Shown piece after piece: positions 36,419 to 44,416 of a stretch of DNA of 64,000 nucleotides (its first letter is position 1; each line of letters begins with the position of its first letter). Under the pieces are notes generated by a model that did not search any database, was not told where the DNA came from, and was given only the letters and a program-made list of their open reading frames with translations. The stretch spans positions 6,978,048 to 7,042,047 of the forward strand of contig NZ_CP012150.1 of NCBI RefSeq assembly GCF_001187505.1, in the 5' to 3' direction. The translations under genes were made by a program, and so were the position numbers. This DNA is from Mycolicibacterium goodii. GTDB taxonomy: Bacteria; Actinomycetota; Actinomycetes; Mycobacteriales; Mycobacteriaceae.

Positions 36419-36859
36419 ATGAGGCGTATCGCCGCCGCGGCGGCTGCGGGGTTCCTGCTCGCCGGCTGCGCCATCGAGGGCACGCCGGTGGCCGCGCCGG
36501 TCGACGACGAGTGGCGCGACGCGGTGACCCAGACCGTCGCCGGTCTCGGCGGGCAGCTCGGACCGATCAGCGACGCCATGGGCACCAGGGACTACATGGA
36601 ACTGCAGTCGGCCTGCGCGGATCTGCGCAGCTACGTCGACAAGGCCAAACGCAAGGTGCTGCCCGGCCCGGATGTGGCGGTCAACGAGGCCCTGACCGAC
36701 GGCTTCGACGGGTACCGCAGCATGGCCGAGCAGTGCATGACGCTGTCGGCGTCGTCGTCCTCGGCTCAGCTGAAGAAGTTCTCCGACACGATCGACAGCG
36801 CCGATCAACGCATCAAGGACGGGCTCAAGCTGCTCGGCATCGAGATCCCCCAACGATGA
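36419..36859 (+). CDS. Small lipoprotein, function unknown
   Basis: 146 aa. Signal sequence MRRIAAAAAAGFLLAGC with lipobox LAGC (Cys17), so lipidated and surface-exposed. The mature part is helical with two cysteines that may pair (QSACADLRSY, AEQCMTLSASSS). I do not recognise the family; it resembles small mycobacterial lipoproteins of unknown role. It is followed by a strong bidirectional terminator before the convergent rsr gene. Confidence 0.8.
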   Translation: MRRIAAAAAAGFLLAGCAIEGTPVAAPVDDEWRDAVTQTVAGLGGQLGPISDAMGTRDYMELQSACADLRSYVDKAKRKVLPGPDVAVNEALTDGFDGYRSMAEQCMTLSASSSSAQLKKFSDTIDSADQRIKDGLKLLGIEIPQR

Positions 36860-36865
36860 CGAACG

Positions 36866-36893
36866 GGGGGTGACGGTCGGAACCGTCACCCCC
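36866..36893. terminator. Bidirectional terminator between lipoprotein and rsr
   Basis: A perfect 12-bp inverted repeat (GGGGGTGACGGT, loop CGGA) lies between the two convergent stops at 36859 and 36916. Confidence 0.8.
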
Positions 36894-36915
36894 GCCTGTG
36901 CGCTCGCTGTCGCCC

Positions 36916-38610
36916 TCAGATGTCCCCGCGGGAGAAATCGGCGATCAGAGTCGGCACCGCCGAGTCGAACCCGGAGATGTCGAGCTGGCGCGGATCGGCC
37001 GGATCGGCGATCGAGTTGCGCGTCGCGGTCATTGCGACGACGACCAGACGCGCATCGATCCCCATCTCCTGGCGGTAGCGCTCCAGCGCCTGATGCGGAT
37101 GGATTTTTCCGTACCAGGTCTCGTTGTCGGTGTAGATGTGGAACGTGTCCACCTCCACCCGGTGCTTGAGCGCCCACACCATCGGCAGCGCACAGTCGGT
37201 GGCGCCGAACGCCAACCCGGACATGTAGCGGCACACGTCGTCGAGCCGGCGACGCGGGCTGATGTCCAGCTCGGTCACCGACGACTGGGCAAAGCCGGCG
37301 GGTCCCGCGGTGAACCCGATGATCCGGTGCCTGCGTTCGGTGGCCGCGGTCACCATGGCCAGCGCCGCCGTCGCCTGCCGGCACGTCACCGGCAAACCCG
37401 ACACATACGAGCCCATCGAGCCCGAGACGTCCAGCGCCAGCAGCGTGCGCTGGTTCGCCGGACGCACCGCGCCGTAGGCGGCGTAGAACGCGGCGTCGAG
37501 CGCATCGGTGATCTTCGCGACGGCCGTCCACACGCCCTGACCGCGGGAACCGCAGCCTCTGGCGTAGGTACGCTGCGCCACAAGGACATTCACCGGGTGC
37601 ACCCGCGCCTTGACCAGCCGCTCGGTGTCGGCGAGCTGCTCGGCCACCACATCCCCGACGTCACCGTCCAGCACACCCAGCCGGGTCAGGCGGGGCAGCT
37701 GGCGCATCAGCGCCGTCTGCGGCATGCCGCGGGCGATCAGTGCCTCCCACACCGCAGGCTCGGCCAGGGCCTCATCGGGCAGCATCTCCCACGACAGACC
37801 GTGGCCGCGATCGATGATCTCGATCCACCGTGCCGCGGTCGAGGCCGCCTGGGCGTCCTCGAAGTCGGCGAAGATCGCCAGCTCGTCGGGCACCACCTCG
37901 GCACGCACCGGCGGCCGGACGGCGTTGCGCTGCCCCGCCTTCAGCTCGGCATCGGTGAGCCGCACCGGCGGCTCGGCGTAGTCGCCGAGGCCCTTGCCCG
38001 CCGCCCAGTTGAACGCCATGCGTCGAGCCGGGTCGACCACACCGGACGGGCCGGCCAGCCGCAGCATGTCGCGGTGGGTCCAGCCGCCACGCCGGCGGTA
38101 CTTGACCAGCTGATAGGCCAGCGCATCGACGGGACGCTCGGTGTACCAACGAGATACCGCTCGGCGAAGGGTGGGTCCCCACCCACGGAACTGCTCGACG
38201 TAGCCGGCGAACAGGAACAGGTGGGTTGCCGTGCGGGCCACCCGCGGCAGCGCATCCAGCGCGGCACGGCGGCCCTCGACATCCTCCGCCGAGGCGGCGA
38301 TGGCCAGCGCGAATAGTGCTGGGTTCGCCTTCGGCGCGCGACCGGCCTCCGACACCTCGACGATCCGGTTCACCAGAGCGACGGGATCGGTTGCGGCAAC
38401 CCGCAATACCACCTCGGCGTTGTACCGGGTGAGGTCGCGGTCGGTGACGTAGTACGTGCCGCCGTCGGTGCCCAGCGTCAGGAAGCGGTGCACCCGAGCC
38501 CAGTCATCGACCGCAAAGGTGTACCCGCCCGCCGCGTTACGCACCTGCTCCGGCGATGCCGGCCGAGCCTGCGGCGTCCGACGCAGGTTGAAGGTATTCA
38601 AAATGTCCAC
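36916..38610 (-). CDS. rsr: Rsr: bacterial Ro60 (TROVE + vWA) RNA-binding ring protein
   Basis: 564 aa from a GTG at 38610 with AAAGGAG eight bases upstream; the open frame further up is the Y RNA region and not coding. The N-terminal two thirds are the helical HEAT-like TROVE ring (VDDWARVHRFLTLGTDGGTY, RRAVSRWYTERPVDALAYQL). The C-terminal vWA domain has a MIDAS motif DVSGSMGSY and FGATDCALPM. In bacteria Ro binds Y RNAs and, with PNPase, helps degrade structured RNA and supports stress survival. Two Y RNA genes lie 39 bases upstream on the same strand. No RtcB ligase gene is adjacent. Confidence 0.93.
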   Translation of the reverse strand: MDILNTFNLRRTPQARPASPEQVRNAAGGYTFAVDDWARVHRFLTLGTDGGTYYVTDRDLTRYNAEVVLRVAATDPVALVNRIVEVSEAGRAPKANPALFALAIAASAEDVEGRRAALDALPRVARTATHLFLFAGYVEQFRGWGPTLRRAVSRWYTERPVDALAYQLVKYRRRGGWTHRDMLRLAGPSGVVDPARRMAFNWAAGKGLGDYAEPPVRLTDAELKAGQRNAVRPPVRAEVVPDELAIFADFEDAQAASTAARWIEIIDRGHGLSWEMLPDEALAEPAVWEALIARGMPQTALMRQLPRLTRLGVLDGDVGDVVAEQLADTERLVKARVHPVNVLVAQRTYARGCGSRGQGVWTAVAKITDALDAAFYAAYGAVRPANQRTLLALDVSGSMGSYVSGLPVTCRQATAALAMVTAATERRHRIIGFTAGPAGFAQSSVTELDISPRRRLDDVCRYMSGLAFGATDCALPMVWALKHRVEVDTFHIYTDNETWYGKIHPHQALERYRQEMGIDARLVVVAMTATRNSIADPADPRQLDISGFDSAVPTLIADFSRGDI

Positions 38611-38649
38611 GGGTCTACTCCTTTCCTGGTCGTGCCCGGTCGAGGTGGG

Positions 38650-38753
38650 GCCGCGAGCGTGTGAGGTGTCGACCGGATGTACAGCAGCGGCAGCTGCTGC
38701 CTCAGGAATCGAACCTGCATCACCAGATAACCGGTCGACGTCCGGCCCGCGGC
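38650..38753 (-). ncRNA. Y RNA 2 (YrlA-like, T-arm only)
   Basis: A 104-nt RNA on the rsr strand. Outer stem GCCGCGGG/CTCGCGGC, then a conserved internal loop (CCGGAC on one side, CTCACACG on the other), then stem GTCGACCGG/CCGGTCGAC, all perfectly paired. Inside are a tRNA T-arm mimic (CAGGTTCGATTCCTG) and a hairpin GCAGCAGC/GCTGCTG. No D-arm is present, unlike Y RNA 1. Identified by structure and by position next to rsr. Confidence 0.78.
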
Positions 38754-38770
38754 AATGAAGTTGTGCGCCA

Positions 38771-38911
38771 GGCGATGTGGGCGTGTGAAATGTCAACCGG
38801 GTATCAAGTGCTCTGCCAACTGAGCTACCGCCCTGCGTAGGGCGGGCGGGACTCGAACCCGCGACCCCTCCATCCGAAGTGGTAACCGATCAACGTCCGG
38901 CTCACATCACC
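38771..38911 (-). ncRNA. Y RNA 1 (YrlA-like tRNA mimic)
   Basis: A 141-nt RNA on the rsr strand. Outer stem GGTGATGTG/CACATCGCC, internal loop GCCGGAC against TTTCACACG, and Ro-binding-type stem GTTGATCGG/CCGGTTGAC (G-U pairs allowed). The inner module holds a T-arm (GCGGGTTCGAGTCCCGC), an acceptor-like stem whose two strands occur in swapped order (CCGCCC, then GGGCGG), and a D-arm (GCTCAGTTGGCAGAGC). That order is a permuted tRNA, as known for bacterial YrlA. It has no anticodon arm and is not a tRNA gene. Confidence 0.85.
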
Positions 38912-39021
38912 GGGCCCGCAGAACGGTACGCGGGACGGATTTGCTGCGCCACCTATTTTCGGCCGTGCCCGCAGCATGTCGATTCGGGCGTGGCCGACGC
39001 GGTTCGCGGTTAGCATTCGGG

Positions 39022-40215
39022 ATGGCCGTGAAAACGCCGCGCCTGTTGGGGGCGCTGCTGCTCCTGCTGGTGGCCGCGTGTACGTCGCCGACTCCGCCGA
39101 TCGAGCAACCGGCCGCCCGCGGGCAACTGACCCCCGTACTCGTCGACATCCTGTCGGCTCCGCGGTGGTTCACCGGGACCGACGGCCGCACACACCTGGT
39201 CTATGAACTGCTGCTGACCAATGTCGTGCCCGCGGAGGTAACGGTCAGCGCGCTCGAGGTACGCGACGCCGATTCGGGTGCGATGCTGCTGTCGCTGTCG
39301 GGTGGCGCGCTGCGCGAAGCCATGTCTCTCGCGGCGTCGTCGACAACCACCACAGCTGTGCCTTCTTCGGCAATGGCGGTGGTGTGGTTGGACATTCCGT
39401 CGACCGGTCCGCCCGCCGCGGCGCTCACGCACCAAATCACCGTCGACCCGCCACCGGGGGTGCCGTCGAATGCGGTGGCGTGGACGTTCACCGCAGACCC
39501 GGTCTATGTGGACCGGCGGCCACCCGTCGTGCTCGGCCCGCCGCTGGCCGGTCCGCGGTGGGTCGCGCTCGGCAGCTGTTGCGACGGGCCGCACCGGCGG
39601 GCGCTGTATCCCATCGACGGGCGCTGGTATCTCGCGCAGCGATATGCGATCGACTTCAACCTACTGGATGCCCAGAATCGTCCAGGGTCGGGAAACCCGT
39701 TGCTGCCGAGTAGTTTTCCGACTTTCGGCCAGCCGGTGTATGCAGTGGCCGACGGTGTGGTCGCCGTCGCCGACGACGGGCGGCCCGACCTGCGTGTCGG
39801 CGAGGCGCGCGACGAGCCGACCGCGCAGGACGCCGGCGGCAACCGGGTGCTGATCGACATCGGCGGCGGGCACTACGCGGTGTATGCGCATCTGCGCAAC
39901 GGCAGCATCACCGTGCGTGCGAACGAGCGGGTGCGGCGCGGCGACCACATCGCCGACGTCGGCAGCTCCGGCACCACCGGTGGTCCACACCTGCACTTCC
40001 AGGTGACCGACCGGCCGTCCGTCGTCTACGCCGACGGGTTGCCGTACGTGCTCGACACCTTCGAGCTCACCGGCCGGACGCCACCGCTCGACGAGGTCCT
40101 GCCCCATTACGACACGCTCGAGCCGATCCCGATCAGCACCACCGGCACCGGTCCCCGCGACGATCAGCTGCCGCTGGGACGCGATGTGCTCACCTTTCCC
40201 GCTGCTGACCGGTAG
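39022..40215 (+). CDS. M23-type peptidase-like lipoprotein
   Basis: 397 aa from the ATG at 39022. Lipoprotein signal ending LLVAAC. A beta-sandwich region (about 30-180) precedes a LytM/M23 domain (about 220-345) with GHYAVYAHLRNG and the HxH motif GGPHLHFQV. The first zinc-binding motif (H-x3-D) reads RYAIDF, with Arg where His is expected, so zinc binding and endopeptidase activity are doubtful. Could cut or only bind peptidoglycan cross-links. Located opposite the Y RNA promoter region. Confidence 0.82.
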   Translation: MAVKTPRLLGALLLLLVAACTSPTPPIEQPAARGQLTPVLVDILSAPRWFTGTDGRTHLVYELLLTNVVPAEVTVSALEVRDADSGAMLLSLSGGALREAMSLAASSTTTTAVPSSAMAVVWLDIPSTGPPAAALTHQITVDPPPGVPSNAVAWTFTADPVYVDRRPPVVLGPPLAGPRWVALGSCCDGPHRRALYPIDGRWYLAQRYAIDFNLLDAQNRPGSGNPLLPSSFPTFGQPVYAVADGVVAVADDGRPDLRVGEARDEPTAQDAGGNRVLIDIGGGHYAVYAHLRNGSITVRANERVRRGDHIADVGSSGTTGGPHLHFQVTDRPSVVYADGLPYVLDTFELTGRTPPLDEVLPHYDTLEPIPISTTGTGPRDDQLPLGRDVLTFPAADR

Positions 40216-40275
40216 CGGGTGCGCGGTTCGCTACCGTGGTGACGCACATGTCCGTCTCCGCGAAAGGAATCCGCA

Positions 40276-40497
40276 GTGAAGAAGCGCTGGAATGACCTGT
40301 CCCCCACCGCCAAGGCCGCCGTGTTGGGCGTTGCCGCGGTGGACGCCGGTCTGCGCGCCTGGGCCCTGCGCGACCTCGCCGACCGCAACGCGGGCCAGGT
40401 CCGGGGCCCCAAGAAGCTGTGGAGTCTGGCCCTCGGGCTCGTCACCAGCGGCGGCGTGCTGCCCGCGCTGTACCTGGTCGCCGGACGCAGGTCTTAG
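40276..40497 (+). CDS. Small membrane protein
   Basis: 73 aa. A charged start (MKKRWNDLSPTAKAAVLGVA) leads into one helix, and a second helix lies near the end (LWSLALGLVTSGGVLPALYL). The pattern (D/RDLADRNAGQVRGPKKLW between the helices) resembles the N-terminal membrane segment of phospholipase-D-like cardiolipin synthases, found alone in many actinobacteria. Function unknown. A good AAAGGAAT site precedes the start. Confidence 0.75.
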   Translation: MKKRWNDLSPTAKAAVLGVAAVDAGLRAWALRDLADRNAGQVRGPKKLWSLALGLVTSGGVLPALYLVAGRRS

Positions 40498-40513
40498 TCG
40501 TATCAGCGTCTGG

Positions 40514-42391
40514 TCAGTTGTACTTCGTGCTACCGGCGATAGGCCGCCACGTGCTCACGATCTTCGCTGCACAGTTGTCCCGGTCGAACCCTGCGCTCCT
40601 GCACCACGCGAGCACGTCGCCGGCGTTGTCGGCTGTCAGGCCCACGATGGTTACCCAGAAGTCGCGCCCGTCGTAGGTTGACCAGTCCCCTGACCACAAC
40701 AGGCGAACATCCGGGTACGTGGCGCGCATTCGCATGTGCTGGTCGAGAATCATGGCGTTGTCCCACGTCACCCCGTCGGCAACCAAACCCACTCGCTTGG
40801 AGCTGATCTGGGGAACCCACCGGTCGGCGAGCATCGCGGCGACATAGGGACGATCGTTGCCGGCGAGGGCTCGCAGGCGTTGCAGACTCACGTCCACGGC
40901 ACTGGGCGTGACCGTCACGGTTCGGGTAGCGGTGGGCGGCGGTGACGCCTTCGCCTGCGATGGCGCTGCGGTCGTTGTCGTCGGCTCGTCATGAACGTTG
41001 CCGAGTAGGAATTGAACCCCCGCCTTGGCTTCCTCCTCGGTGTAGCTCATCTCGGCTCGCTGTGCCACGTGCACGCGATAGAACCTCGCCCCACTCGGCA
41101 CGTCGTCGACCCGGAACTTGAGGAAGCAGCCATCGGAACCCTTGCTACTACTTTGGATGCCACCCTTGGCGAGCAGCTTGCCGGACTCGTCTTCCACGGT
41201 GATCGGCGTCTCGGGACCGATATCGCCATAGTCGCGTACCCCGGCACACATGAAACCACTTGGTAGACCTTTGGTTCTGACCCCGTCAGACGGTAGTTGA
41301 AGCGTCCCCGAGATGGTGAACGGCGCCGCAGTCGGCGCTTGATCGGTTGGCTTGACCAGAGCGGCTGCGGCCGCGACCACCGCAACCACCGCTGCAGCCC
41401 CCGCCGCTACGAACGCCACACGCCGGTATCGCGTGTCGTTCGGCGGTGGCGTAACGGCGGGTTCGTCCATCGGTGGCAACGCCACCGGGCTGAGCATCGT
41501 GGGCACGTCGTTCGGGCTGATCACCGGCGCGGTCGCCGGTGCCGCGAAATTCATCGGCTCTTCCAGAGCGCTCGCGAATTCCGTGCATGTCGCGAACCGG
41601 TCGTCTGGGTTCTTGGCCAACGCGCGCGACATCGCCTCATCGAGCAGGGCCATTTCCGGTCGCGAGTCACCGAGCGCCGGCGCAGGCGCGTTCAAGTGCT
41701 GGCTTATCACGACCGCTGGGTTGGAGTTGTCGAACAGCGGGCCACCGGTCAGCAGGTGATACGTCGTCGCCGCCAGCGAGTATTGATCGGCCCGCCCATC
41801 GACGTCGGCTCCCATCAACTGTTCGGGTGCGGCGTATGCCGCAGTTCCGACGGTCATGTTCGTTGCGGTCAGGCCGTTGCCCACGTTGTCGCCCAGGTCT
41901 CTGGCAACGCCGAAGTCACCGAGCAGTATTCGCCGCTCTCCAAGATCACCGTCAGAGATCAAAATATTGGCCGGTTTCACGTCACGATGCAGCAGACCTC
42001 GACCGTGCGCGTAGTCGAGCGCCGAGGCGACGGCCTTGACGATTTCGAGTACCTCGGTGACCGGCATGCCGTCGGGGTGATGATCATGAACCAAGCGACT
42101 CGCGTCGGTACCGTCGACGAAATCCATCGAGATCCACAGCCGACCCCGGTGCTTGCCGCGGTCGTGGATGCCAACGATGTGCGGGTGCCAGAGCTTCGCC
42201 GCCAGGTCGGCTTCCCGATTGAATCGCTCCACATAATCCGGATCGGCCGAGATGTTGGTGCGCAGAACCTTGAGCGCGTCATGCCTGGGCAACCTTGGAT
42301 GCTGGGCGAGATACACCTCACCCATGCCCCCGGAGCCAAGCATCCGCTCGATCGTGTAGCCGGCGATTTTCGCCCCCTGCGACAACGCCAT
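40514..42391 (-). CDS. Receptor-type Ser/Thr protein kinase with extracellular sensor domain
   Basis: 625 aa from ATG 42391 ([20 protein letters not shown]); a TTG at 42412 is possible. Complete Hanks kinase: GSGGMGEVY (19-27), Lys41, HRDVKPAN (135-142), DFG (159-161), AYAAPEQ. One membrane helix at about 325-347. Outside are a beta-rich segment with three cysteines ([17 protein letters not shown]), a Thr/Pro linker and a C-terminal globular domain (about 490-625, [20 protein letters not shown]). Similar in plan to mycobacterial PknF/PknI-type kinases. The polytopic membrane protein upstream is a plausible substrate but this is a guess from position. Confidence 0.9.
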   Translation of the reverse strand: MALSQGAKIAGYTIERMLGSGGMGEVYLAQHPRLPRHDALKVLRTNISADPDYVERFNREADLAAKLWHPHIVGIHDRGKHRGRLWISMDFVDGTDASRLVHDHHPDGMPVTEVLEIVKAVASALDYAHGRGLLHRDVKPANILISDGDLGERRILLGDFGVARDLGDNVGNGLTATNMTVGTAAYAAPEQLMGADVDGRADQYSLAATTYHLLTGGPLFDNSNPAVVISQHLNAPAPALGDSRPEMALLDEAMSRALAKNPDDRFATCTEFASALEEPMNFAAPATAPVISPNDVPTMLSPVALPPMDEPAVTPPPNDTRYRRVAFVAAGAAAVVAVVAAAAALVKPTDQAPTAAPFTISGTLQLPSDGVRTKGLPSGFMCAGVRDYGDIGPETPITVEDESGKLLAKGGIQSSSKGSDGCFLKFRVDDVPSGARFYRVHVAQRAEMSYTEEEAKAGVQFLLGNVHDEPTTTTAAPSQAKASPPPTATRTVTVTPSAVDVSLQRLRALAGNDRPYVAAMLADRWVPQISSKRVGLVADGVTWDNAMILDQHMRMRATYPDVRLLWSGDWSTYDGRDFWVTIVGLTADNAGDVLAWCRSAGFDRDNCAAKIVSTWRPIAGSTKYN

Positions 42392-42514
42392 GGCCCGTTT
42401 TATCACGGACAACGTGCCGTTGGCCTACGGTTTGGGGAGATTATTTACGCCCATTTCGGGCGTCGCAGCAAAGCCGAGGCCGAACTTGTGCGCCGAATGG
42501 CCCGTCTGACGTGG

Positions 42515-44218
42515 CTAACGGTTGTCGCCGTTGGGTGGGCGGGGTGTGTACCCGGAACTGGGGCGCCGCTGGATCCGCAGGGTCGTGGTGGGGACCTGGA
42601 GTTCGGTGGTGGGCGGCGCCGGGAGGACGGTCGTCGAATCCTCTTTGAGACGAACGATCTTCGGCACCGGCGCGGCCTGCGGCCGCCGCACGATGGTCGG
42701 TGGCGCGGAGTCGTCCACCGCGGGCGTGGGCGTGGGAGTCGGAGGCGCGGGCGTCGGAACCGGCGTGGGCACGGGCGTGGGAGCAGGCGCGGGTTTGGCG
42801 GCCGCCCGTCGCGACAGGTACCCGGCCAGCGGACCGGTGAAGAGCAGCACAACCAGCACGAGCAGGCTCAGGACGCACACCACGACGTCGAAGGTGCTGG
42901 TGATCTGCTGCACCAGGTTGTTGCCGTAGATCGCATCCGGCGCAGGCGCGGCGTAGCGCGGAGCCAGGGCCACCCCGATGGCGACGTCGGCGACGGTGAA
43001 CACGAACAGCACCGCGCTGAACGCCGCGGTCACCACGGTGGACACCACGCCCTTGCTGATCTGACGGTGCACCCAGCGGGCGATGATGGCCGTCAACAGG
43101 TTGAACACCGTCATCGCGACGCTGTCATACAGCGCACGCGGAAGGTTGAGGGACTCGGCGACCACGTAGTCGACGACGCGCAGCACGGCCGCCGCGAAAC
43201 TCCAGAACGCGATGAGCGTCAAGCACTTCAGAGCCGCACCGCGATAGGCGCCGATGGTGGGCGGCTTGATCAGGAAGACCGCGTACAGCGTCGTCGGCGC
43301 CACGATCGCCGCGCCGACCGCCCACGCCAGATATCCCTCGTAGCCGACCGCAGCCGTCGAGGTGTTCTCGGCGATGCCGTGGAACGCGTCGATGTCACGG
43401 CCGATGCCCATGAGCCACACCAGCGTCGCCGCGACAGCGCCGGACACCCCGACCGCGGTGGTCGCCAGGCGCGCGGCCGCGGTCTTCTCGGTGAGCCACC
43501 GCGAGGCGATCACCAACGCGGTCATCGCCTCGGCGCCGTAGAGCACGGTGGTGACGATCACCGCGACGTCGTGGCTGCCGAACGCCACCTCGGTGACGAA
43601 CAGGTACCGCAGCCGCCAGTACAGGTTGAACGCCACCGACAGCGTCGCCAGCGCGATCGACAGAAACCCGACCGCCTGCGTCACGGTGTACCAGCGGCGG
43701 AACTTGTTGTCCTCGATCGTGATCGACGTGATCGGTGGCTGCGCGGCCAGCAACGCTCCCGCAGCGCCGAGCAACAACCCGGGCCCGACACCGGGCGGTA
43801 CGGCCCCGGTGCCGCCGTTGCGGACGGTCTGCACCAGGTGGAACGCCACGAACCCGATCACCACGACCAGATAGGCCACGCTCAACACGAGCCGCAGAGC
43901 ACCGGTGCGTCTTACATCGGCCTTCGGCGCGGTCAACCGCAGCGGCCCGACGTGCGGGGCCAGCGCGGCCCCCACAGCGAGCACCGTGACGACCCCGAGC
44001 ACCATGAAGGTCGACCCGTCACTGCCCGGCACCCCGACACCGAACTGCAGATTCCACGGCAGCAGCAGGGCCGCCGCGAGCAATGCGACCGCCAGCCCGT
44101 CACGCGCGCGGTTGGTCCGGGTGGGCACGTAACCGACGCGGGGGGAGCGCGCCGCCGACGGCGCAGCCGTCGTGGCCACCGCGACAGTCTCGGACGCGTC
44201 GTAACGCGGGTCGGTCAC
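42515..44218 (-). CDS. Polytopic membrane protein with Pro/Thr-rich tail
   Basis: 567 aa from a GTG at 44218 with GAGAGGAA upstream. About twelve hydrophobic helices between residues 40 and 470 (LAVALLAAALLLPWNLQFGV, LVLSVAYLVVVIGFVAFHLV, VVVCVLSLLVLVVLLFTGPL). The last 95 residues are Pro/Thr-rich (PAPTPVPTPVPTPAPPTPTP) and probably cytosolic or disordered. I recognise it only as an uncharacterised actinobacterial membrane family. Same strand as the kinase at 40514, separated by 123 bases; divergent from the 44417 gene. Confidence 0.75.
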   Translation of the reverse strand: MTDPRYDASETVAVATTAAPSAARSPRVGYVPTRTNRARDGLAVALLAAALLLPWNLQFGVGVPGSDGSTFMVLGVVTVLAVGAALAPHVGPLRLTAPKADVRRTGALRLVLSVAYLVVVIGFVAFHLVQTVRNGGTGAVPPGVGPGLLLGAAGALLAAQPPITSITIEDNKFRRWYTVTQAVGFLSIALATLSVAFNLYWRLRYLFVTEVAFGSHDVAVIVTTVLYGAEAMTALVIASRWLTEKTAAARLATTAVGVSGAVAATLVWLMGIGRDIDAFHGIAENTSTAAVGYEGYLAWAVGAAIVAPTTLYAVFLIKPPTIGAYRGAALKCLTLIAFWSFAAAVLRVVDYVVAESLNLPRALYDSVAMTVFNLLTAIIARWVHRQISKGVVSTVVTAAFSAVLFVFTVADVAIGVALAPRYAAPAPDAIYGNNLVQQITSTFDVVVCVLSLLVLVVLLFTGPLAGYLSRRAAAKPAPAPTPVPTPVPTPAPPTPTPTPAVDDSAPPTIVRRPQAAPVPKIVRLKEDSTTVLPAPPTTELQVPTTTLRIQRRPSSGYTPRPPNGDNR

Positions 44219-44416
44219 GTACCGATTCCTCTCTATGAGTGATGTCGCGAGGCAAGCGAACTGCAAGCAACACTGCCAACCAGCGTGCTCAGTTTTGCTC
44301 CCCCGCACAAGCAGCGTATTGGCACCAGGGATCGCGAAGGCTGTGCGGTAGCTTGAAAAAGCCCGTCGGAGCCCCGACAAGCTCGGAAAACACGCACGAA
44401 GCAAGGAGTGGAAACC

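Noticed and set aside
38701..38860. tRNA gene between the D-arm-like and T-arm-like sequences
   Set aside because: The T-arm and D-arm come in the wrong order within each unit, there is no anticodon arm and acceptor strands are permuted. Both fit Y RNAs better.
41297..44242. 981-codon plus-strand open frame over the kinase and membrane protein genes
   Set aside because: It is Arg/Gly/His-rich with no domain sense and lies antisense to two well-formed genes; a high-GC shadow frame.
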